Source of the DNA: an uncultured Jannaschia sp.
GTDB taxonomy: Bacteria; Pseudomonadota; Alphaproteobacteria; Rhodobacterales; Rhodobacteraceae
DNA: 33,347 nt
Reading direction: 5' to 3'
Assembly: GCF_947494025.1 (NCBI RefSeq)
Contig: NZ_CANLTQ010000027.1
Coordinates: forward strand, 1 to 33,347
Made by a program: the position numbers and the translations under genes. This document shows, piece by piece, positions 27,142-33,347 of the stretch (its first letter is position 1; the number at the start of each line of letters is the position of its first letter). The notes below the pieces were generated by a model. The model searched no databases. It saw only the letters and a program-made list of their open reading frames with translations, and was not told the DNA's origin.

Positions 27142-27406
27142 CGCCGGCGATCCGCTCGATATCGGCCTCGGTCAGCGTGTTGAAGACGGCGGTGCCCGCA
27201 TCCGAGCTGATCGTGGAATTGGCGAGCGGCTCGCCCGCCGCGTCCTCCGCGAGGCAGTAGAGAACGGCGTCGTCGCGAACGCCGTCCGGGACGGTCGCCG
27301 TGCACTCGACGCCGCCCTCCGTCGCCGCGCAGGAAAGCGGGTCGGGGGCGGCGGATTGCGCGGCGGCATGGCCGGGAACGAGCAGGAGAAGGATCAGGGG
27401 GCGCAT
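27122..27406 (-). CDS. Small secreted protein with four cysteines
   Basis: I do not recognise a named family. The 94-residue product starts with a short hydrophobic signal (MRPLILLLLVPGHAAA, likely cleaved before QSAAPDP). It continues as an acidic domain with Cys26, Cys35, Cys51 and Cys91, an even number suggesting two disulfides in the periplasm. A GGAGTC Shine-Dalgarno lies just before the ATG. The gene follows DUF1127 on the same strand but is separated from it by a good terminator, so it is likely expressed on its own. Its tail overlaps the thioesterase gene. Confidence 0.65.
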   Translation of the reverse strand: MRPLILLLLVPGHAAAQSAAPDPLSCAATEGGVECTATVPDGVRDDAVLYCLAEDAAGEPLANSTISSDAGTAVFNTLTEADIERIAGVTCREQ

Positions 27407-27465
27407 GACGGACTCCTTGGTTGTGCCGGCAACAAACGCCCCGGAGGCATCGGAGGTTTCCCGAA

Positions 27466-27498
27466 CGAAAAAGAGCCGGACGCACAAGGCGGTCCGGC
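27466..27498 (-). terminator. Intrinsic terminator of the DUF1127 gene
   Basis: On the reverse strand a perfect 7-bp GC-rich stem (GCCGGAC/GTCCGGC, 10-nt loop) is followed directly by TCTTTTT. It lies about 30 bp after the DUF1127 stop and points the same way as that gene. Confidence 0.8.
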
Positions 27499-27528
27499 CA
27501 GTCGGGGAAGAAAACCGAAGGGGTAACG

Positions 27529-27753
27529 TCAGGCCCGCCAGAATCCCTTGGCGAGTTCGACCGAAACCTCTCGCGGCGTCAGGCCGAGATCGGCCAGGCG
27601 TTCGGGTGGGACCGCGCGCAGATGCCGCCGGGTCCGTGCGCGCCGCTCCCAGAGAGCCAGCGCCGCGCCGGCGCGAACGAGCGCCGCGGCCAGCGGAAAG
27701 GCCGGTGGGCTGGCCATGCTGTCGAGGACGGGAGGACGGGCGGCAACAGACAT
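27529..27753 (-). CDS. DUF1127 small protein
   Basis: This is a 74-residue protein whose second half matches the DUF1127 (YjiS-like) pattern: a W-x2-R-x2-TR-x2-L start (WERRARTRRHLRAV), then LADLGLTPREV, ending in KGFW. DUF1127 proteins are small, Arg-rich and common in alphaproteobacteria; some are reported to bind RNA or affect phosphate/carbon metabolism. The N-terminal half is hydrophobic and Ala-rich, longer than in the minimal 45-residue members. It diverges from the MocR-type regulator with a symmetric repeat between them, so it may be that regulator's target. Confidence 0.8.
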   Translation of the reverse strand: MSVAARPPVLDSMASPPAFPLAAALVRAGAALALWERRARTRRHLRAVPPERLADLGLTPREVSVELAKGFWRA

Positions 27754-27775
27754 CGAGGGCTCCTGACTCGTACCT

Positions 27776-27819
27776 TTGTACCGTTACAATTTGACGTATT
27801 CGCGAGAATATCGGTACAA
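27776..27819. promoter_or_regulatory. Operator-like inverted repeat between DUF1127 and MocR-type genes
   Basis: TTGTACC (27776-27782) and GGTACAA (27813-27819) are perfect inverted copies, about 37 bp centre to centre. The left half also forms a compact palindrome TTGTA-N4-TACAA (27776-27789). The right half overlaps the -10 of the predicted mocR promoter. Such paired sites fit a dimeric GntR/MocR regulator controlling both divergent genes. MocR sites are often direct repeats, so the inverted layout is a caveat. Confidence 0.5.
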
Positions 27820-27820
27820 T
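27791..27820 (+). promoter_or_regulatory. Probable promoter of the MocR-type gene
   Basis: TTGACG (27791-27796) and TACAAT (27815-27820) are 18 bp apart, close to the sigma-70 consensus, and sit about 30 bp before the start codon. The -10 lies within the operator-like repeat, suggesting autoregulation. Confidence 0.6.
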
Positions 27821-27852
27821 GAGGCAAATACCGCCGCCAGAGAAACATTGTG

Positions 27853-29286
27853 ATGAGTACAATATCCCCGTCGAACGTCCTTCAAGTCGATTTCGGCAGG
27901 GACGAACGGCCTAAATACGTTGTGTTGGAGGGGGCGATCCGGGCCGCCGTCGAACGAGGCGATCTGCCTCCCGGCGCCAAGCTGCCGCCCGTGCGCGACC
28001 TTGCGTGGCGGATCGGCGTGACGCCCGGTACGGTGGCCCGGGCCTATACGCGCCTGACCGATGCCGGCCTGCTCGAAGCGGTGGTGGGGCGCGGCACGTT
28101 CGTCGCGCGCAAGGGCGGGCTCGAGGCGATCCAGGCCGAGCCGAAACCGCTGGCCATCGACGCCCTGCCGCACGGGACCGGCGGAGCGGTTCACGACGTC
28201 AACATGCTGTCACCGCATCTGCCCTCCGTCGGACAGGCAGAGCTCATTCGGACGCTCCTTTCCGAGATCGCGGCCGATCCGCCCTCTGGCCTGATGCATT
28301 ATCCCGTCCACCGGTCGGAGGAACCCGCCCGGACGGCGGCCGCGTCCTACCTCGCCTCCCCCGAACTCGGTCCCGTCGCGCCCGACGACGTCATCCTGAC
28401 CAATGGCGGGCAGCAAGCCATCGCGCTGATCCTGCAGACCGTCCTTGCCGGGCGGCGCCCTGTCGTCCTGCTGGAGGAGCTGACCTATCCCGGATTCCGC
28501 CGCATGGCCGAGACGTTGCGCGCCGATGTCGTCACGGTCGCGATCGATGGGGAAGGCGTGCGGCCCGACGCGCTGGCGGCGGCGGCCCGGCACGGCGACG
28601 CGCAGATCCTCTGCACCTCCCCCGACGCGCAGAACCCGACCTGCCGCCGCGCCTCCGAAGGCCGGCGACGCGAGGTCATCGCGGTCGCGCGGGCGGCGAA
28701 CCTGCAGATCCTCGAGGACGATTGCTACCAGATGACCGCCTCCGACGCGCCGAGCTACCGGCTGCTCGCGCCGGAGCGGACGTGGCATGTCTCCTCCGTG
28801 GCCAAGACGATCAGCCCGGCCCTCCGGCTGGGTTTCGCCCTGCCCCCGCCCGACCGGCGGCTCGCCCTGCGCCGGACGGCGGAATACAACTATTTCGGCC
28901 TCGCCACGCCGATGAGCGATCTGGCCGCGAAGCTCCTTGTCCATCCCGAACTGCCGGCCCTGCGGGACGCGGTGCGGCGCGAGGTCGGACGCTACATGCG
29001 GAATGCGGCCGAGATCCTCGCGGGCCACGATCTGACCTGGCGGGAGGACATCGCGCTGCTCTGGCTCGCCCTTCCCCATGGCTGGCGCGCCTCCGCCTTT
29101 TGCCGCGCGGCGGAAGAGGTCGGCGTCAAGCTGCGGGCCGCCGAGGAATACGCGGAACGGGAGGCGAACGCCCCCCATGCGGTGCGCCTCGCCGTCAATT
29201 GCGGCGTGACGCTCGACAGTTTCGCCGCGGCCGTCCGTCGCTTGCGGAAGCTGCTCGACCATCCGCCCGAAGGTATCGGCGTCTGA
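27853..29286 (+). CDS. MocR-type GntR regulator with aminotransferase domain
   Basis: This 477-residue protein of the MocR/PdxR/GabR class has an N-terminal GntR winged helix (about 20-85, with LPPVRDLAWRIGVTPGTVARAYTRL) joined to a fold-type I aminotransferase domain. The PLP lysine is Lys318 in SVAKTISPALRLG, with the cofactor-binding Asp in EDDCYQ upstream. Such proteins sense PLP adducts and control genes for vitamin B6, GABA or amino-acid use. A GTG directly before the ATG (27850) could also start it. It diverges from DUF1127 with a shared operator-like region. The effector is unknown; no pdxST or gab genes are nearby. Confidence 0.9.
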   Translation: MSTISPSNVLQVDFGRDERPKYVVLEGAIRAAVERGDLPPGAKLPPVRDLAWRIGVTPGTVARAYTRLTDAGLLEAVVGRGTFVARKGGLEAIQAEPKPLAIDALPHGTGGAVHDVNMLSPHLPSVGQAELIRTLLSEIAADPPSGLMHYPVHRSEEPARTAAASYLASPELGPVAPDDVILTNGGQQAIALILQTVLAGRRPVVLLEELTYPGFRRMAETLRADVVTVAIDGEGVRPDALAAAARHGDAQILCTSPDAQNPTCRRASEGRRREVIAVARAANLQILEDDCYQMTASDAPSYRLLAPERTWHVSSVAKTISPALRLGFALPPPDRRLALRRTAEYNYFGLATPMSDLAAKLLVHPELPALRDAVRREVGRYMRNAAEILAGHDLTWREDIALLWLALPHGWRASAFCRAAEEVGVKLRAAEEYAEREANAPHAVRLAVNCGVTLDSFAAAVRRLRKLLDHPPEGIGV

Positions 29287-29354
29287 ACATGGGGTAAAAT
29301 GTAACCCCAAACTCTAGACGTTGTTTTTGTTAGGTTATCTCTGAATCATGGTCG

Positions 29355-29382
29355 TTGACGCTGCGGTGCGAAGCTGTATAAG
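29355..29382 (+). promoter_or_regulatory. Probable promoter of rplM-rpsI
   Basis: TTGACG (29355-29360) and TATAAG (29377-29382) are 16 bp apart, with a TG just before the -10. The pair lies about 60 bp before rplM in an otherwise gene-free 153-bp gap, as expected for a strong ribosomal-protein promoter. Confidence 0.7.
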
Positions 29383-29439
29383 CGCGTTTCGACCGGGAAC
29401 GCCCGGACTTTTGAAATCACGTCAGATAGGGCAAGGCAG

Positions 29440-29901
29440 ATGAAGACCTTCACCATGACCCCCGACGCGATCGACAAGAAGTGGATCCTGATCGACGCCG
29501 AGGGCGTGGTTCTGGGTCGGCTCGCCTCGATCGTCGCCACCCGCCTCCGCGGAAAGCACAAGCCGACCTTCACGCCCAGCATGGACATGGGCGACAACGT
29601 CATCGTGATCAACGCCGACAAGGTGCAGATCACCGGCCAGAAGCGCCACGAGCCGAATTACTGGCATACCGGCCATCCCGGCGGCATCAAATCCCGCACG
29701 ACGCAGCAGATCCTTGAGGGAAAGCACCCCGAGCGCGTCGTTCAGCAGGCCGTGAAGCGCATGCTGCCCGGCAACAAGCTGTCGCGTCAGCTGATGACCA
29801 ACCTTCGCGTCTACGCCTCGGCCGAGCATCCGCATGCGGCGCAGTCGCCCGAGACGCTGGACGTCAAGTCGATGAATCCCAAGAACACCCGGAGCGCGTG
29901 A
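29440..29901 (+). CDS. rplM: 50S ribosomal protein L13
   Basis: L13 is an early-assembly protein of the large ribosomal subunit. The 153-residue protein shows the family [16 protein letters not shown] opening, the [16 protein letters not shown] segment, and the [10 protein letters not shown] motif. It has a slightly long C-terminal tail, common in alphaproteobacteria. It is followed 2 bp later by rpsI, the conserved rplM-rpsI pairing, and the two share the promoter upstream and the terminator after rpsI. Confidence 0.98.
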   Translation: MKTFTMTPDAIDKKWILIDAEGVVLGRLASIVATRLRGKHKPTFTPSMDMGDNVIVINADKVQITGQKRHEPNYWHTGHPGGIKSRTTQQILEGKHPERVVQQAVKRMLPGNKLSRQLMTNLRVYASAEHPHAAQSPETLDVKSMNPKNTRSA

Positions 29902-29903
29902 TC

Positions 29904-30413
29904 ATGGCCGAGCAACTCAATTCCCTCGAAGACCTCAAAGGCGCCGTCGACACGTCCGGGGCCACCTCGGATGACGGTCAGGTCCTGCTGGACACTTCCG
30001 CCCCGCGCGAACCCGTCCGCGACGAGCTCGGCCGCTCCTACGCGACCGGCAAGCGCAAGGACGCGGTTGCTCGCGTCTGGATCAAGCCGGGCTCCGGCAA
30101 GGTCACCGTCAACGGCAAGGACATCAACGCCTATTTCGCGCGCCCCGTGCTGCAGATGATCCTGAAGCAGCCGTTCCAGATCACCGACCGCGAAGGGCAG
30201 TTCGACGTGATGGCCACCGTCAAGGGCGGCGGCCTTTCCGGTCAGGCGGGCGCGGTCAAGCACGGCGTTTCCAAGGCGCTGCAGCTTTACGAGCCGGGCC
30301 TGCGCGCGCCGCTCAAGGCCGCCGGCTTCCTGACCCGCGACAGCCGCGTGGTGGAGCGCAAGAAGTACGGCAAGGCCAAGGCCCGCAAGAGCTTCCAGTT
30401 CTCCAAGCGCTGA
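29904..30413 (+). CDS. rpsI: 30S ribosomal protein S9
   Basis: S9 is a small-subunit protein whose C-terminal tail reaches the P-site tRNA. The 169-residue protein has the core from about residue 45 ([18 protein letters not shown]) to the invariant end KSFQFSKR. The first 40-45 residues are an acidic extension absent from E. coli S9 and seen in alphaproteobacterial S9. The ATG at 29904 is preferred to a GTG two codons earlier. It is co-transcribed with rplM. Confidence 0.97.
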   Translation: MAEQLNSLEDLKGAVDTSGATSDDGQVLLDTSAPREPVRDELGRSYATGKRKDAVARVWIKPGSGKVTVNGKDINAYFARPVLQMILKQPFQITDREGQFDVMATVKGGGLSGQAGAVKHGVSKALQLYEPGLRAPLKAAGFLTRDSRVVERKKYGKAKARKSFQFSKR

Positions 30414-30435
30414 CCCCGTCCCGAAAACGACCGCA

Positions 30436-30467
30436 ACAGGCATCCGCAATCGCGGATGCCTGTTTTC
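30436..30467 (+). terminator. Intrinsic terminator of rplM-rpsI
   Basis: A perfect 12-bp stem (ACAGGCATCCGC at 30436-30447 with its complement at 30452-30463, 4-nt loop) is followed by TTTTCGTTT, 22 bp after the rpsI stop. It is one of the strongest terminators in the window. Confidence 0.92.
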
Positions 30468-30594
30468 GTTTGGCCATCGAAACGATAGACACCTTCTATT
30501 CTCGAACCTCGTCTTGATCGGGCCTGCCGATACGCGTCAGTAACACGGCATTTCAAAACGATATTGCAGCCGTTACGGCGACGGGGATCAGCAA

Positions 30595-31869
30595 ATGGCG
30601 ATACTTCTGTCTCCGAGCAGTTTCGATTGGCGTGCTCTGAACTTGCACCGGCTCCGCGACCTGGCGATCGAACACGCACTGATCGAAGACGAAAACGTCG
30701 AGGCCTACGGCGAACTCATCCCTGACCTTTTCCCTCTCTATCGCGACGGGGGACGCGCGATAAGCCTGTTCGGCGGCTGCGGCCTTGATGAGGATGAGGG
30801 GTTTCTCGAGGATGGGACGGTCACCCTGTATGCGGACCTGTATTCGAGCGCCGGCAGCTTATGGGCGGAGTGGGAACTCACGGACATAGCCGTTTCCGCG
30901 TCCTCGATCCTCGACGTGAGCACGACGCAGACGTCGTACGATGATCGTCAGCTGTTCCAATCGGTACTTTCCAGCGATGACTATTTCGGACTCAGCAACG
31001 GGAAGGACTTCGTGTACGGCTTTGGCGGTGCCGATTGGATCGAGGGATACGATGGAAACGATCGGCTATTCGGCGGTGTCGGACGCGACGTGGTCAACGG
31101 CGGCGATGGCAAAGACCGGATTTCCGGCGGGGACGGTCGCGATCACGTCCATGGCGGGACCGGGCGGGACCGCCTCATCCTCGACGAGGGCAACGATCGC
31201 ATGAACGGAGGCGAGGGTTCGGACTGGCTCGTCGTCAACGGCAAAACGGCCGCACGCGTTGATCTGGCTTCAGAAGAGGCGCAGCATACCGGCTACGGCC
31301 GGGATACGATCATCGACATCGAGAACGTGATCGGGAGTCGCCGTGGCGACCGCATCTTCGGGACCGAGGAGGCCAACCGACTCGAGGGTGAGGAAGGTTA
31401 CGACAAGCTCTGGGGCCGTGACGGCCGGGATTGGCTTTACGGCGGCGATGGCAACGACCGGCTCTCCGGCGGCTCCGGGGACGATCACCTGTTTGGTGGA
31501 AGTGGCGCGGACATTCTTATCGGCGGACAGGGACGCGACTCGCTCCATGGCGGCAGGGACAAAGACCGGGATACGTTCGTCTTCCGCTCCGCGGACGAAA
31601 GCAGGGCCGGCGCGGATCGCGATGACCTGCGGGAGTTCTGCAGCAGCGAGGACGTGATCCACCTGGGCGGGATCGACGCCGATACCTCACAGGAGGGCAA
31701 CCAGTCCTTTGCCCTTTCCGATGACGGTCGAGCCGCAAACGCGGTCTGGCTGCTTGAGAAAAACGACGGCATCCTTCTGCGGGCCGACGTGAACGGCAAC
31801 GCCCGAGCGGATTTCGAGATCCTCATACGGGGCGTGAACGCCCTCGACGAGGGTGCCTTGATCCTCTGA
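30595..31869 (+). CDS. RTX calcium-binding repeat protein, N-terminal domain unknown
   Basis: This is a 424-residue protein with two blocks of RTX nonapeptides (GGxGxDxxx), about 136-212 and 250-322, each expected to fold into a calcium-filled beta-roll. The C-terminus (DTFVFRSADES, then DVIHLGGIDADT) resembles the tail of serralysin-type proteins that act as an uncleaved type I secretion signal. There is no N-terminal Sec signal. The first 135 residues are acidic with no motif I recognise; no HExxH zinc site or lipase GxSxG is present. Two cysteines (62 and 349) are odd for an RTX protein. No type I exporter genes are adjacent. It is probably secreted; its activity is unknown. Confidence 0.85.
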   Translation: MAILLSPSSFDWRALNLHRLRDLAIEHALIEDENVEAYGELIPDLFPLYRDGGRAISLFGGCGLDEDEGFLEDGTVTLYADLYSSAGSLWAEWELTDIAVSASSILDVSTTQTSYDDRQLFQSVLSSDDYFGLSNGKDFVYGFGGADWIEGYDGNDRLFGGVGRDVVNGGDGKDRISGGDGRDHVHGGTGRDRLILDEGNDRMNGGEGSDWLVVNGKTAARVDLASEEAQHTGYGRDTIIDIENVIGSRRGDRIFGTEEANRLEGEEGYDKLWGRDGRDWLYGGDGNDRLSGGSGDDHLFGGSGADILIGGQGRDSLHGGRDKDRDTFVFRSADESRAGADRDDLREFCSSEDVIHLGGIDADTSQEGNQSFALSDDGRAANAVWLLEKNDGILLRADVNGNARADFEILIRGVNALDEGALIL

Positions 31870-31923
31870 CCCGCCTGTCGCGCAAAGTGACTCGCGGAAA
31901 TCGCGGCCAGTGGGAATTCTACC

Positions 31924-31999
31924 TGGCAGGGGCAGCAGGGTTCGAACCCGCGACCTGCGGATTTGGAATCCGCTGCTCTACCAACTGAGCTATACCCCT
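31924..31999 (-). tRNA. tRNA-Trp (anticodon CCA)
   Basis: Read on the reverse strand, 31999-31927 folds as a full cloverleaf. The acceptor is AGGGGTA pairing TGCCCCT with discriminator G, the D arm contains AGCTCAGTTGGTAGAGC, and the T arm contains GGGTTCGAACCC. The anticodon stem GCGGA/TCCGC encloses the loop TTCCAAA, giving anticodon CCA, which reads UGG. The 3' CCA is genome-encoded (31924-31926). The gene converges with the RTX gene. Confidence 0.95.
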
Positions 32000-32012
32000 G
32001 CAGGTGCCCCGG

Positions 32013-32041
32013 GGCATATGATCTGTGATCCGGGGGCGCAA
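32013..32041 (-). promoter_or_regulatory. Possible promoter of tRNA-Trp
   Basis: On the reverse strand TTGCGC (32041-32036) and TATGCC (32018-32013) are 17 bp apart and would start transcription a few bases before the tRNA 5' end. The -35 keeps the key TTG; the -10 is only a partial match. Confidence 0.4.
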
Positions 32042-32290
32042 GAGGGTTTGCAAGGCTTCGTCGGCATGACGAAGGACGACCTAGAGACAAGACCTTGCTG
32101 CTCTCGTCGGTGCGCCTCCGCACGATCGACCTCGCGTCGTTCACGGGCCGGATGACCGCAAAAGACGATCATCCGTAGGAACTTTTCGCTGCGAGGGCCC
32201 GTTTATGGGGTGCAATGCCGAGACAGCGTACGGAAGACGGCGCGGTTTTGGTTTAGCGAAGCACAACCACGGCCCCTGAAGGAGCACACC

Positions 32291-32554
32291 ATGAAACGTA
32301 TTTTTACCGCCGCCGCCATGATCGCCACCCTGTCGACCGGCGCCGCGTTCGCCGAAGCGCATTCCGGTTCGATGGGCGAAGGCTACAACATGCTGCAGAC
32401 GGCGCTGATGTCTGATTTCGAGCGCATGGGCATTCCAACCGAAGAGCTCGACAACCTGACCCTTGGCCAGATCGCGGCGATCAAGGAAGTCGTCGAGGAC
32501 GAGGACGAGTCGAACCAGAAGAACCAGATCGAGGCGATCATCGCTAACAATTGA
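32291..32554 (+). CDS. Small acidic periplasmic protein
   Basis: No named family is recognised. The 87-residue product has a clear Sec signal (MKRIFTAAAMIATLSTGAAFA, cleavage before EAHSG) and a short acidic mature part of about 66 residues, predicted helical and cysteine-free. It includes the segment LDNLTLGQIAAIKEVVEDEDES. An AAGGAG Shine-Dalgarno sits 6 nt before the ATG and a strong terminator follows the stop, so it is a complete single-gene unit. Similar small secreted proteins occur in Rhodobacteraceae, to my knowledge without assigned function. Confidence 0.8.
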   Translation: MKRIFTAAAMIATLSTGAAFAEAHSGSMGEGYNMLQTALMSDFERMGIPTEELDNLTLGQIAAIKEVVEDEDESNQKNQIEAIIANN

Positions 32555-32574
32555 TCCAGACGGATCGGTGACCG

Positions 32575-32604
32575 AAGCGGCGGCCAAGGGGTCGCCGCTT
32601 TTCA
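32575..32604 (+). terminator. Intrinsic terminator after the small periplasmic gene
   Basis: An 11-bp stem (AAGCGGCGGCC at 32575-32585 with 32590-32600, one G-T pair, 4-nt loop) ends in TTTT, 20 bp after the stop codon. Confidence 0.88.
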
Positions 32605-32789
32605 TTTGTCAGGCCGAATGAAGTTAAGCGGAGTCGTTGAGTTACGGCTGTCAGAATAGTTGAGGCAAGCACCATCTGGGTAATGGCTTGCCCCTATCGG
32701 GTGGTCCGGTTTCGGTCTCGGTGCCTGGCAGGTCTCGGTGCCAGAGCGGATTACCCGGGGCGGGGGTGATCTTGTGCCGCGAGGTGGCC

Positions 32790-33240
32790 ATTCAACGGCT
32801 TCCGGAGCCGGTGATCGATCGTCGAGGGAGGTGTGAGGCCCGACGGTATTGATGTGGACGCGCCACCCCTCGATGACCGCTCGGGGCTCGACCGGCGGGT
32901 CGAAGATCTCGCCATTCCGCAACTCGCCCCGGAGCTTCGATCTATCGCAATATCCTTTCCCCCGGGGGGCCGCCGGGCTCGACAAAGGCAGTCCTGGCGC
33001 CGACAGCGTCGATCCGGTCTCGAACCTGCCATGGCGACGACCTCAGGGCCGTTATCCAACCGAACTTGGCTAGGCACACCTCGTGAGGCGGGGACAGGTC
33101 GGCCGGAACATCGACGATCGCGGTCGAATTCGGATTTCGGTCGATCTTGATGGCCAGGCATTCCCGGGGGAACTCGCCGATGACACCGAGCCTCCGGAAC
33201 GTCCTCCCGTCATGGGTCCGGCTCTTGACGACGTCACAGG
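32790..33240 (-). pseudogene. Frameshifted IS3-family transposase (OrfB) remnant
   Basis: Three reverse-strand frames each carry pieces of an IS3-type DDE integrase in the right order. First comes DVVKSRTHDGRTFRRL...GEFPRECLAIKIDR (to about 33090), then VRLDNGPEVVA in a second frame (the second catalytic Asp region). Next is AVGARTAFVEPGGPPG back in the first frame. Last is GYCDRSKLRGELRNGEIF...WRVHINTVGPHTSL...SPAPEA in a third frame. At least three frameshifts are needed, and the catalytic Glu expected after GYC is Asp or deleted, so the gene is dead. I could not identify terminal inverted repeats or target duplications; the rest may lie beyond the window edge. Confidence 0.78.
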
Positions 33241-33347
33241 ATCCCGCTGCTCGACATGGCATCCCGCAGTGATGTCCCGAGTATCCGTGATGATCAAGCG
33301 GGGGTTTCGGTCCATTTCCTTCCGTCTCGGAGGAGTGCATTGGCGGT

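Noticed and set aside
29291-29308. Terminator for the MocR-type gene
   Set aside because: A short GGGGT/ACCCC hairpin is present, but the stem is only 5 bp with an 8-nt loop and no T run follows at once.
30595-31869. RTX protein as a serralysin-type metalloprotease or lipase
   Set aside because: No HExxH zinc motif and no GxSxG motif are present; only the repeats and tail resemble those enzymes.

Overview
This is an ordinary-looking chromosomal segment of a high-GC alphaproteobacterium, most likely from the Rhodobacteraceae/Paracoccaceae (Rhodobacter-Roseobacter) group. The reasons are a C4-pathway 5-aminolevulinate synthase (hemA), a ribosomal protein S9 with an N-terminal extension, a DUF1127 protein, a MetA-type homoserine acyltransferase in the local gene order, and a dense GC-rich coding style. 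Taxonomy is inferred from gene content and was not computed.

Layout. Positions 1-420 hold no convincing gene but contain a palindrome and a foldable inverted repeat. Next, on the + strand, come fatty-acid synthesis genes fabD-fabG (overlapping) and acpP (own promoter and terminator), then murI, ccmE, and a FadL/OMPP1-like outer-membrane protein whose Shine-Dalgarno lies inside a strong inverted repeat. A close run follows: EamA transporter, P-loop ATPase of unknown role, MetA-type acyltransferase, polyphosphate kinase 2, and a TetR regulator. A small Gly-rich lipoprotein and a convergent M20 peptidase come next. Then hemA (with an FNR-like motif upstream), a RodZ-like membrane HTH protein and ispG.

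Positions 15881-26492 are all on the - strand. In order of transcription they are surE, pcm, an NlpD-like LysM/M23 lipoprotein, tatA, tatB, tatC and a DUF815 ATPase, then a branched-chain amino-acid ABC transporter (livJ, livG, livF, livH, livM). Many junctions are 4-bp ATGA overlaps, which suggests translational coupling.

The right third holds a hotdog thioesterase, a small secreted Cys-containing protein, a DUF1127 gene divergent from a MocR-type GntR/aminotransferase regulator with a symmetric operator-like repeat between them, and rplM-rpsI with a clear promoter and terminator. After these come an RTX-repeat protein lacking a recognisable catalytic domain, tRNA-Trp(CCA), a small acidic periplasmic protein, and a frameshifted remnant of an IS3-family transposase at the right edge.

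I see no CRISPR array, prophage, restriction or defence cluster, or intact mobile element, and I did not find a clearly new multi-gene system. The most useful leads are the RBS-sequestering leader at 4151-4206, Glu111 in the MetA-type enzyme (which predicts acetyl rather than succinyl transfer), the MocR/DUF1127 intergenic operator, the orphan RTX protein, and the linkage of an amidase-activator-like lipoprotein to the Tat operon.
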